A DNA stretch of 64,000 bases from Epiperipatus broadwayi. Taxonomy: Eukaryota; Onychophora; Udeonychophora; Euonychophora; Peripatidae. Below are positions 35,038 to 46,419 of the stretch, piece by piece. The position numbers and the translations under genes were made by a program. Numbering within the stretch: position 1 is the stretch's first letter; the number at the start of each line of letters is the position of its first letter. The DNA lies in the NCBI GenBank assembly GCA_028023455.1, contig JAQFVV010000001.1, positions 19,959,611-20,023,610 on the forward strand. The letters run 5' to 3'. Under the pieces are notes generated by a model. It was not told the DNA's origin and ran no database searches. It saw only the letters and a program-made list of their open reading frames with translations.

Positions 35038-36740
35038 TGTAACGGGAGAAAGATCTTTGAGATTCACATATGCTGACCCTGGGGGCGCCACTAGTCCGGA
35101 AATAGGAACTAGACATTTATTTTAGGGTGGACAGGATATGCAAATCAAAAGGGCACCAAACTACACTCAGGGAGGAACAAGATATCTTAAATATTATTTA
35201 GACAGTTGAGAAATCAAAGCACAAAGACAAACGTCAGCCAAATTAAGTTTAAACAATTTATTAATTCTATTAAAAGTTGTGCAATAGAGGGGAGACATCT
35301 AGCCATGAATACAAAAGTGGCTTATAGTAACATACGCGTATTTACCAGAGAGTGCACAAGAGTATGGCAAACATGAAGGCATAAAACACCTTGGCAGCAA
35401 AATTATCTCACTTAAAATAGAAGAAATGGTTAGAAAAATATCTTCTTGCTGGCCAGTTGTAAAATTACAAAACAAACAACAACTTTAGCTTCCTAAATCA
35501 GGGATAATAAAACAGTTACTGTTCTGCCCGAAACCAACGTACCCAGCATGAGCATCCGAGCAGTAATATTCTAATTACTGTCATTAAAACGCCACAGGAG
35601 GGCTGCGCATAATACTACATTCAAAGTAAATGTGGTTGATCTCACTTACAAGACAGCAAAAGATATTTGATTATAATCTTACATAATCCAGAAAGAAATG
35701 ATTACTTTCAGACAACCCGAAAAAATAATCTAACAAATAGCCAGCAAAAAGATTTTGTTGTTTGCACAAAAAGCGCAAACGAAACATGCTTAAAGATTCT
35801 TTATTTTACAACTAAGGGCAGGTGAATAAATAAAGACTACAAAACCTGCCACTGCATTTTGTAATAGTTAATGAAATAATCAGGTATATATTAAACATAT
35901 AAAATACAATCTCCTAATGCACACTCTGATAAACAAAAATTGCAAACAAACTTGGAATCTTAAAACTAAGATTCCAAGACACACTTTTAATACTAGAAAA
36001 AGTACATACAGATAATAAATAATTAAAAACAATTAATACCATTTTAAAACATATTTATCATTAGATTGAGTGGAGATTTAATTAAACGCAATTTATTTAC
36101 CCTGGCTAGAATAGGAAAAAGTTTAGCTTACGGTAAGATAGAGTCCTGGTGATTTAGTGATGAGTGTGCACTTTTGACAATAGTTCATCTTTCAGGTCCT
36201 TTGACAGCAGCAAGGTAGAGGCAGTGTTTATTTTAGAGATTCATGGCATGACTGAAGAAGATCTGGTAGGTGTGGGTCCATCCTTTGTTTAAATTAGCAA
36301 GACATTCTAATGATGGCAAAACTCACAGCGGTGGATTTTGACATCTTGCACACCAACAAAGTTTGTCAATAATTATTTAAGTTTTTAGTAGGAATTAAAC
36401 ATCCGAACAGCTACTCACAATGGTATCTCTTTGCAGGCTATAATCCAAGTGTGTCCTATAATCTCTCTCTCTCTCTAAAAATTGGCAGGCTATCCTTGCC
36501 TTGCTACATTTCCCACACAAAACTTTCATTAGTGTCCATTCTATATTCCAGGCAGGGCAAATATTAATTTCCCACTCAATCTAATTTAAGACTTCCAACC
36601 AGGGATAATTGAAACAAAAACGACAAATACAAAACTAAATCTCCGCTTTTTTTTTTTTTTAGAATTAACTTTAAAAATAATTACAATAAAAGCAACAGGA
36701 ATATATAATTAGCAAGCTTGTCTGTTTTTAATCAAATTGA
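35038..36740 (-). mobile_element. Element starting TGTAACGGG in (TA)n, interrupting copy A
   Basis: A sharp boundary lies at 35038, where TGTAACGGGAG follows (TA)n. Base composition is GC-richer than the flanks up to about 36740, with CpG-containing sequence (gggggcgccactagtccgg) near the left edge and (TC)n at 36462-36476. Read on the minus strand it ends ...ggcgccc...tctttctcccgttaca, which parallels the 3' end of the 21017-23175 element (ggcgccc...cttctccagatcgttaca). The minus strand also has aataaa signals. The right boundary is uncertain; ggctca at about 36937 directly before another (TA)n tract is a candidate. I infer a minus-oriented LTR-like element. No open frame of note is present. 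Confidence 0.5.
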
Positions 36741-37200
36741 TTAAAACAGGCGGTGAAAGTAAACTATTTTAAAATCAATTTTATAAACAAAGTAGTGATC
36801 TACTCTAAATATAAATGTGTATGTGTTTTAAATAATAATACAAATTTTAGCATTAGACATTTAATGAAAATTAAGTCATTTTTTTTTCCTTTATTAATTT
36901 TAGTAATAAAACCATTGAATCGGAAATCAATCCGGCTCAATATATATATAATGAGTAAAATGTCCGTTAATTAAAAAACTATTGTAATAATAAAAATAAT
37001 AAATATAATAGTAATAAACTATTATATATAGTACTTGAAAGATTGTATATAATAGTTTATTACCATATCACACTTAAAGATTAATACTCCAACATTGATC
37101 TATTAAATAAATGAAATACACTCAATTAAAACACAGGATAAAACTTTTTAAGAGGCATGATTGAACTGTCCTTTCTCTTTACCTCAATTTTATACATAGG
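36741..37200. other. AT-rich non-coding DNA
   Basis: No gene is seen. A short (TA)n tract at about 36939-36951 may mark the right edge of the preceding element, and a hairpin at 37011 is listed separately. Confidence 0.4.
37011..37063. repeat. Perfect hairpin, 18-bp arms
   Basis: gtaataaactattatata (37011-37028) pairs with tatataatagtttattac (37046-37063) around a 17-bp loop. It is AT-rich and may be the remnant of a small foldback element or an RNA hairpin; no function can be assigned. Confidence 0.75.
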
Positions 37201-37870
37201 TGCATTTATACAGTAATAAATGTATTGGTGTACTTATATGTACTTAGTAAAGTATTTTCAAGATTTTACATGCTATATATATTTTATAGATATATTTTGA
37301 TACATGCCTACCATTTACTAATAATTAATGTATCCCTGGATTATGAAGTATAAATTTTATTAGAGTTCATTATTTGAATATGATTATAATTTTATCAATA
37401 TTTCATACATGTACAAAATGGATATGTGATAATATTATTAATTTACAAAGTGATGACATATTGCATGGCACTGAATGCATATTATTAATAGTACTTAAAA
37501 TGTAATATTTAAATGTGTGATTATGATAAGATGCTTAATTGGAATCTGTCCTAGTGCCATTTGCTAAGTAAAATTCAGAAGCCATACATATGTATGCACA
37601 TTCCAAACTTAGTATTAGCATGCTTAACTAAATTTTATCAATTAAATAGCTGAGAATGTGGGTTTACTATTTATAATTGGTACACCATGGTATTCAGAAT
37701 AATATTTAAAATATTATGTAAGTGTAAATATAATCTAAGATTTAGAATCAGTCCCATAAGATAATTTCAATATAAATAGATTAATCAGCAATTGACTTAT
37801 CCCCAGGAAGCTATATAATGCCATAATAAAGAATGATTATATAGTATAAATATAATCTCATTTAACAAAA
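37201..37870. repeat. Tandem segmental duplication, copy A, second part
   Basis: This matches 42330-42870. Landmarks: ttatagatatattttgat near 37285 and 42380; gtataaattttattagag near 37348 and 42437; tatgataagatg near 37523 and 42548; aattaaatagctga near 37641 and 42646; and ctaagatttagaat near 37735 and 42740. The offset is about 5.1 kb against about 6.5 kb for the first part, consistent with insertions in copy A, including the 35038 element. Confidence 0.75.
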
Positions 37871-38039
37871 CTAAATAACTACATAATATTTTTTATTTGA
37901 TTTATTTTCATCAACCAGATGACTCTATGCTACAAAACTTTCATGCATACATAGGGTTGTTAATTTTTTGCATGGTCAATGTAAGGCACTATTATGAAAA
38001 GAAAACACCCAGTGAGATCAAATTATCAGTTGATAATTT

Positions 38040-39780
38040 AGAAGTGCTACAGCAGAAGTTTTAATTTTAGAATTAAGAAAGAAAAGAATATACCCTGAAA
38101 GAGAGAAGTTAATTGTATTGGACAAATCATATTGGCAAGAAAAAATAACATAATGCAAAACAGATATAAAAAAAGAAGATAGTGGTTGGATGCTTAAAGA
38201 GAAGAAGACATATGCTGGAAAGTTTGGAAATATACCTGAGAAAGAATCTTTTATGAAATATATTTAAAAAGACCCAAAAACCAAATAACATTGAGAAATG
38301 AAGATATAAAGAAAAGAACATATCCCTAACTACAAAAAAAATTATAAATGAATCAAGAAAGAAGAAAAAATTAGATAACATAATTCCAGAGTCTGAAGTG
38401 GAGTAATTGAAAGAAGACAGTCCTGAGCTAACATTTACAGAACTAGAAATAATTATAGAAAGGAATAAAAACTAAAAAAAAAAAAACTGAAGAAAAAAAA
38501 TAAGTATGTTCCTGAGATTTAATGTTCTGGATATTACAAAAGATGCTAGAAATTCAGCAAAGTCAGCAAAAACTGGATAGGATGGAAAAAAACTGAGCAT
38601 TCATGAAGAAAAAAAATCCTCAAAAAATGAAGCAAAGATTGCAAGAATGTCAGTATAGAATAATAGAAAAATGTGTGCAAATTCATCAAGAAATGAAGCA
38701 AAAATCTTAGCAAAGTCAGTAGAAAGTAATAGAAGGTATCTGGAAGGACAATAAAGAATTTCTACAAGAAGTGATAAAGTCAGCAAAAATATCAGCAAAT
38801 AATGATAGATGTTGATAAAACATGGGGAAAAGATAATAAAATTAAAGATTATGAAAGTAATAACAATGAAGTTCTTAAATTAAATATAGATGTCATTGAA
38901 GAACATAAACAAGATAACAAGAATATAATTAAGGTAAAAGATAATGAAAGTGAAGCATTTTATTTGAAGAAAAGTACCAAAAAGTAAAAACTAAAGATTT
39001 AGAAAAAAGTGATAATAATTGTGATATTGGTAAGTATAGTACACAGGAGTGAATTGTAAATTGTTAAGGAAGGATCAAAGATGGGAAGAAGTTGCATATC
39101 AATCTCAACTGGAGGAAATGTTGAAACAGGATAAAAATGATGGTCTTATAATTCCATAAATATAGATGAGTATGCTAGAGTATGTTTAAGCAAGGCCTCT
39201 AGTAACAGTTCAGTTGAAAAAAAAAATATTCATGTGAAATGGTATGATGGAGAAAAAAACCTATCAAAGGGAAAGTACTGTAAAAGGCATTAGTGGTGGA
39301 CTAAAAACACCAATAATCAAAGAAATGTCAAGATAGATTTTACAAATATGAATCAGAAATGCTTTACTGTGACAGAATAATCAGTTTAAAGAAAAAAGTC
39401 TACTGTGAATATATGATTCAGAACATATAAATTTAGATAAAAGTGAAGATTTAAGAAAGTGGTATACATTAAAGCCTTATGAGTTACACGAGAAATAAGA
39501 AAAACTGACAGCACTCATGATAGAAAAGATCAGCATTATGAAAATTCTAAATATAGTAAGAAACACTCAAATAAAATAAGGAGAAACAATAAATCCATCA
39601 AATAATATTGCCAAAAGTAGGACAGGTGTATCACCACGATCTATCAAAACTAACACAATATTCAAATTCAAGATTAAAATAATTGCAAGGTATGGGAGAG
39701 GAAAGTTAACAGAAGCATTGTCCTACCATTCCAATGAGTGTAAAATAGAGTTCTGAAAAATCTGATCCCAACTGATAATA
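38040..39780 (+). pseudogene. Purine-rich, coding-like block; possible dead gene
   Basis: The + strand is strongly A/G-rich for 1.7 kb, unlike its neighbours. Short frames read as lysine/glutamate/serine-rich protein broken by stops. At about 38375-38470 a frame contains DNIIPESEVE and KEDSPELTFTELEIIIE. At about 38620-38760 NEAKIARMSV and NEAKILAKSVESNRRY form an internal repeat. At 38802-38987 lies the longest open piece (61 aa, MIDVDKTWGKDNKIKDY...). At about 39275-39430 a frame contains GISGGLKTPIIKEMSR and RIISLKKKVYCEYMIQN. The residue choice suggests a real but decayed protein, perhaps charged and coiled-coil-like. I recognise no family. Low-complexity AAG-rich DNA is the alternative. 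Confidence 0.35.
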
Positions 39781-39899
39781 AAGAGCACATTGTATTGTGA
39801 TAAAAAGATGATTGTAATATAGTTATTTATTTTGGTTTATTAAATTAAAACAGAAAATCTTTCTTTGGAAATTATAAATCAAATATTAATGATATTGTT

Positions 39900-41437
39900 T
39901 TTTCTTCAATCAGGAGCTAATTTGAAAAAGTTGACAATATGAAGAGTCATTTAAGTTCAAGCATTAAATTGCATATTAATAAAATAGTATAGCCCAGTCA
40001 ATATAAATGTAATAAGTTAAATTCTAATTTAGTACAGATTCAGGAAACCCCACATTAAGTAAAGGAAATTTCATTGCATTTAAATAAAATATTCTTATTT
40101 TAATTATTTTAAGTTTAAATAAAAATTATTTTATTTTGGATTTAAATAAAAATACTATTTTAACTTAGAAAATTTTTAAAAAAATACTTTTTAGTTTAAT
40201 ATTTTAGTGAGATAAAGGTGTTTATTTAATTAAACAAACCTTTAGACTACGTAAAAAACAATAAAATTACAAGTTATTAAATTAAGATTTTACATAACAT
40301 AAATTGAAAATTAATGGTAAAAATTGATATCACATTATTCTGTTATTAGAATTGATGAATCTTAAAACAGTTTATTAACTTTGATTTGTATTTAGGCTTT
40401 GTTATATATTTTATTTCCTTGTCTCAAAATTTTAGCTTGTTTAAAATAGAAGTGCGTTTACAATATATCCGTTTTTAAATACAATTTTTTTTTTAAAAAA
40501 AAAAAAAAAGGGAAGATAAATAACAAGAGCAGAAATTAGTTTGATTTCTTTTTTTCCCTTTGCCTGGATAATACTGATCATAACAGAAAACCTATCTTCC
40601 AACTAATGCGCAACTAACAAGAATCTTTCCAAGGCACCAAAAAACTTTCCAAGCATTGTTAGTTTACATTTAAGAATTCATTCCTAGGTATATAGAATCA
40701 GCTTATCAGAATGGTCTTCCTCCTTGAAGTGGCTAATTTAAGTCAACCATGTACCAATCACATAAATGTATAATTTTTCAATGACGTATATTTCAAATAC
40801 ATTGAAACTTATTATGACCCAGTGAACAGTTCAAACACAAGTGGAAGCCTAATGATGACAGACTATTTAAAAAACAACTAAGGATCTTACAGAATCCTCC
40901 AACATCAACTGCGACTTCAAATTTCTATACAAAGTTCTTCTAAATTAAAATAAAAAGACAAAAACCAATTTAAAATAAATATTTTATCATCACTGATGAA
41001 CTTGACTAATTACTATTTAAAGACTGATCTAAAGTAATTAAAATATAATCATTTTAATTTATAGATATTTTAGAAACTTGATTTAATTCTAAAAAGAACT
41101 TTCTTTTACCTGTGGACTAATATTGTTATCTATTTCATCATCATTTCTTAGTTAATATTTTTATTCACTTTAAATTAACCAATATTATATAGATTATATT
41201 TCATATTGTTTTAAAAAGAGATAATAATTTGCGAAAGCTAAACTCCACAGCTGAGTTATTTTAAAATATTTAATCAGACTTAATAGTTTAGTTCTCACAA
41301 ATCCTTGTAATAATTTTTTTCAATTATTAATACTATCAGATTTTAAATACTATATTTTGTTTTTAAAAAAGATGAGGAAAAAAATAATAAATTTACTGGT
41401 AGCCTGCTGAAGTTGATACTAGAATGACCTTTATTTT
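39900..41437. repeat. Tandem segmental duplication, copy B, first part
   Basis: This is the partner of 33340-35025. It contains a long poly(A) stretch at about 40493-40509 not shared by copy A, and continues without interruption past the point where copy A is broken by the 35038 element. Confidence 0.75.
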
Positions 41438-42330
41438 ATTAATTTGTTTCGATAGACTTCACGCATTACTTGAAAGTTTGAACAGATTAAATTTGTTTAA
41501 CAATATATATAATAAAATGTTAATATATTCCAAATAGCGGTAAATAAAATAAATTTCAATATAAACTTTAATCAATATTAATACTTTCACTTACATTAAT
41601 AAACCTAAGTTATTATATAAAAGAGTATTGAAGATAATTCAAAGAGATAAAAAGAATAAAAGTGACTCATTTACAGAATCAGTGTTTTATGATCATGATA
41701 GAAATTGATTTTGATATGAAAAGAATTAAGATTTTAAATCAAGAAAGAAATAATGAAAAAGGAAAAATTAAAGAGCCAATTTTTATTAATCGTTATAAAA
41801 ATACGATAATAAACAGATAATCAATGAATATTAACATTAGTGAATTATGGGACATGTAAATCCATATGTGTTTTCCGGTTGTTGCTCTTTTACTCCATTT
41901 CAAAATTAAGGCAGTTTGATTAAAAATGATTATGAATATAATTGAAAGAATTGCTATTGATTAAACTTTATATTGGAATTTATTTTGGTATTTACCATTA
42001 TTTGGAATATATTTACATTTTATTACAATATATTATTAGGGCGAACATTTATTGTATTATACATTTATTGTATTTATTGTGTTATATACATATATGTTAC
42101 CAGTGTATACTGTAATGGGGTTATTGGCATCCTTAAACATATTTAAGTATGCAAATTTAAATTGCAAATATAAATGAAGAGAAAAATCAATATTATATGT
42201 ATTTAATTAAAATTACCTAAAATCAAAATTAAACAAGACTAGCCAAAATAAAAAAATTAATTAAAAATTCTATAGCCCAACCAATGGTTTCCCTGACAAA
42301 ACAGATTTCTCAAGCACAAAGTACTAAAAT
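41438..42330. other. AT-rich DNA between the two parts of copy B
   Basis: No gene is seen, and no convincing match to copy A. If the duplication was one event, this segment shows what may have been lost or displaced in copy A. Confidence 0.4.
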
Positions 42331-42870
42331 ATTATTATATGTATTTAATAAAGTATTTTAATAATTGACACACCTTATTTTATAGATATATTTTGATGCT
42401 CACCCACAACTATCTATACTTTGGATTTTAAAGTATAAATTTTATTAGAGCTAATTATTTGCATGAATATAATTTTAAAGATCTTGGCATGGTAATAAAT
42501 ACATATTGTTAAGGATATATAATGGTGTATTATTTGTATGTGTGACTATGATAAGATGATTGATTGGAGTCAATGCTAATATTGCCTGCTAACTAAAATA
42601 TATGCACACATACCAAACTTTATTATGCATAATCAATATGTATTAATTAAATAGCTGAAATTATTGATTTACTATTGAAACTTCATCCATGATAGTACTT
42701 AGAAATATATTAGAAATGTTATGTAAGTATATACATGACCTAAGATTTAGAATTAGTCTCACTGAGGTATTTTTATATAAACAGATTAAATAGCTGTTAA
42801 ATTATCCTTGTAAAGTTATAAAATATTATAATTAAAAATTATTATATAGTATAAATATAACTTAATAGAT
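42331..42870. repeat. Tandem segmental duplication, copy B, second part
   Basis: This is the partner of 37201-37870; see that entry for landmarks. The copies show many substitutions and small indels, so the duplication is old. Confidence 0.7.
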
Positions 42871-42939
42871 AACTTTTATTACTCACTACTATTATTGTTA
42901 ACATCATTATCTAGATCTCCATGATTTAGCAGTGATAAA

Positions 42940-43466
42940 TTAAAGCTAGTAGTGGTTGATGACTTGGTATAGATTTTTGATTAAATATCCTAACATAAAT
43001 TATAATGTTCCTATATAAAAATCAGTGATTAAACATTTAATGAAGGCTAATTCTAGTGGTAAATGTAATGAAACCTTTTAATGATGAATGCTGGCCATAT
43101 TTGCAAACTCTTGGCTAACTATTGCAATTTCTTATTAAGAGATTTCACTGCAGTGAAATTTACAACAATATGGAGTAAGCCAAATAATCACTTTAGATAA
43201 TTTAAACTATCAATAAACAATATGGCAAAAAAAAAATCTACTGTTAGAATAAAACTGATATTAAAGTATATAAATATGCTAAATCTGAATAAGCATACAA
43301 GTAAGTTGGCTTGAGTTCAAAGCCTTAGAATTGTTTTTAATTCATGATATGGAAGACTTTATATAGATCTATGATTAAATGTCCTCACCAATAAATGATT
43401 ACCTTCCTATATAAATATTAGTGATAAAACTAATGAAAGCTAATGTTTTAAGTAAAACATTCTAGA
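42940..43466. repeat. Diverged short direct repeat, offset ~390 bp
   Basis: The segment gacttggtatagatttttgattaaatatcct...ttcctatataaaaatcagtgattaaac (about 42960-43035) recurs as gactttatatagatctatgattaaatgtcct...ttcctatataaatattagtgataaaac (about 43353-43430). Both are followed by taatgaaggctaat or aatgaaagctaat. Confidence 0.65.
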
Positions 43467-45740
43467 TGGTAACAGGCAGAATGTAACTTGAGAAAGAGGA
43501 TTAAATAGTATAATAACCTGGTAACCATTGATTATTTAAATTTACAAATGATGATATTAAAGTAGAGATGGTTTATAATATTCTAATACACTAAAAAAAT
43601 CAAATAATGTTGTGTTGATATAAATGATGAATTATTATCTATATCCTAAAAAAGCAGCTGAAAAAACAAAAAAATTATTTTCAAAACTATATATAAAATG
43701 CCTAAATGAAAAATGTGTAATAGATAATTATAACAATGCAACAATGATATTGAATAAAATATTAGAAACTACAGACTAACTACTCTCCTATTACTTCTAT
43801 ACAAAATCTTTACTAAAATCATTACAATTCATCATACAGTACTTTAAATTCTAACTAATCAAACAAAGATCTGCATTTTAAAGTAGTTATGTAAAGCATT
43901 AACATAAACTATAAAAAGGAAAAATGAGTTTGAGTTACAATTATGTTTTGAATTTTTTTCTTAGTTGAATGGTTTTATTGTTTAGAAATTCACAAGATGT
44001 TTTAGCACTGGTTGGTACAGAAAAAACCTGGAATCATAGTGTGGTAATCAATTTGTTAGGCATTATGGTTATAGTATTTAAAGCTTTGGAATACCACAGA
44101 CTAAATACAGGAAATAGTCAAACTCTAAACAATATTTATTAAAATATAGCATCAGCAATAAATGGTGTGATGATCCTATGAAGATTAATATTAAAAAATG
44201 TATTTATCACAGTGATTCCATATCATCAAAAAAAATCCTCTTTAGTTTTATATTATTTAGATCATTTAGATTTTAAAATCATGATTATTATTACTGCAAT
44301 ATTCAATTTCCAGGGGGTGTTATAATAGCTACCAAAAGGAAGCAAGATAGTAAGACTAATATTAAATGATAAAAAATATTAATGTTCAGAATGATTTATA
44401 ATTAAAAAAAGAAAAGAAAGATTGATAGTAATGAATTAGAATAAATTATTGATGACAAATATTTTGGTGAGATTATTAATATACATATAAATATAATGGA
44501 TAAAAGTAGTTATATAATTATACTTGGATTGAGTTGCTTTTAATGGAAATAATTTAATAATAGACAAAAATATGATTTTCTGTTGAAAAGGAAGTTTTAA
44601 GAAATATGAATTACTACTGCTTTTTGTATAGGTCTTAGACATTGATGCTTAATAAAAGAGAATATAAAGATTTCAAACTACACAGTAAAATAAAACAATA
44701 AATGGTGAAAATAAAAGATTAAAAATAAAATACATTGATGAGAGATCAAAAAGTTATCCTTAATGTCATTAAAAGATTTAAAAGATTAAAGTGTATATGT
44801 GTTGAACATTTGCTAATGAAAATGGGCAATAAATTGCTAAATAAAATCTTAAATAAATCTCAAAAAAAATCTTAAACTGAATCCCAAGGAATTGTAAAAG
44901 ATTAAAAAATATCATGAATGTACACAATAAAAGATATGGATTAAAAAACTGAATTAAACTTGGATAAATAATTTATCCTTTAATGAATTAATAATAGATT
45001 AAAATTATGATATTTTTAAAACTTCCAATATCATATCATCAATCATTTTCAATCATTGTCAATCCACTGCAAAAAAAGGTCTCTCCAAGTTCAATCCATC
45101 TTTTCTAATCTCTAGGCTCCATCCATCCCACATGTGATCTCTTTCTAGGTCATTTACAATTTCTTGAAATCCAGCCTGAAATTTCAATTCTCCACCTATT
45201 TTGTTCATTTATAATTGTTCTCATGAAAATTATATTTTATTAAAATAATAACTTTACCCCAAATATTTTTAAATAGTACATATAAAGCAGAAAAAATGTT
45301 CTATATTTCTTACAATACCAGACCAAACCACTTTCATGCTATTTTCCAAAATTTGTGATAGTATGTAGGGATTTCCCTTGTCATTGTGGAAAATCTGATT
45401 AAAACCATATATATATAACATTAACCAAGTTATAATAAAAATCATAAAAATAGCAAGGATCCAGATTAAATTTAAAATATAATATAAAAAAATGTCAACA
45501 GCAAAAGAAGTAATTTAATACATGTATATTGTAATGATAACAGGTTTAAAACACAAGATTATTTGATTATTACAATACTTATGGTTACAGTTTGATTATT
45601 ATTATTATTACTATTATTTCATATTATATCTTTATTAGATTTATTAACTTTCTACATTTGTTAACTGACTGCATATCTCTATCAATGTATTGAACTGTTA
45701 ATGCTCTGACAATTTACATTATGTATTGTTTAAAATAAAA
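43467..45740. other. AT-rich non-coding DNA
   Basis: No gene is seen. The minus-strand frame at 44642-44436 has AT-driven composition (Lys/Asn/Ile/Tyr) and no motif. Confidence 0.55.
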
Positions 45741-45749
45741 AAACATTAT

Positions 45750-46100
45750 TATTTATATTCATATTTGTACCCCAGTGATCACAAATTCAAGCAGAGAGGT
45801 GGAATATTACTAATAGATTAACTATTAATGACCCCTATGACCAGATCAAGGTTACACAAATGCACAGTCTCAACCATTTTTCCTGATCATAGCACTGTTC
45901 CATACTGCTGTCACAGCACCAATCATGCAAAGGAATTCATTTGTTTTGGGATAAATCTCAGGTGCCATTCAGATATATATACTTTATATAGACAGTATGC
46001 TCAGATAAAAGGCAAACAAACCCAGCAATTAAAACTTACTCAGGCTAGCTCCAATATCTAAAACAAGGGAGCCAGGACATTAATGACAAGTTCATATTAA
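45750..46100. other. GC-richer patch, unidentified
   Basis: Composition rises from 45770 to about 46075, with a 77-codon + strand frame (45828-46061) that is Thr/His/Cys-rich. I recognise no domain. It may be part of an old mobile element; coding status is doubtful. Confidence 0.3.
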
Positions 46101-46243
46101 TAATTTATAATCATATAATCAGGGTGATGCAGTTAAAAGAGAAAAAGTAGACCAAGCAATATTTAAATAAACACTTTTTATTCCTACGCACACACCAATC
46201 AATTAAATATTTCAATAACATATATATATACACACACACAATT

Positions 46244-46415
46244 CAATAAAATACATTTACAATAATTATTGTAGAATAAGTTATCATTTATAATATTGAT
46301 AACCTTTCCTTTTAATAATCACACATGTACACCATCCAATAAAATACATGTACAATAATTATAGTACATTAAGTATCATTTATAATATTAATTACCATTC
46401 CTTTTATAGTCCATT
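46244..46415. repeat. Tandem duplication, unit 93 bp
   Basis: caataaaatacatttacaat at 46244 recurs as caataaaatacatgtacaat at 46337. The rest of the unit (tatcatttataatatt, accttcctttta...) is also shared, with about 10-15% differences by eye. (TA)n(CA)n precedes it at 46218-46240. Confidence 0.8.
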
Positions 46416-46419
46416 TACT

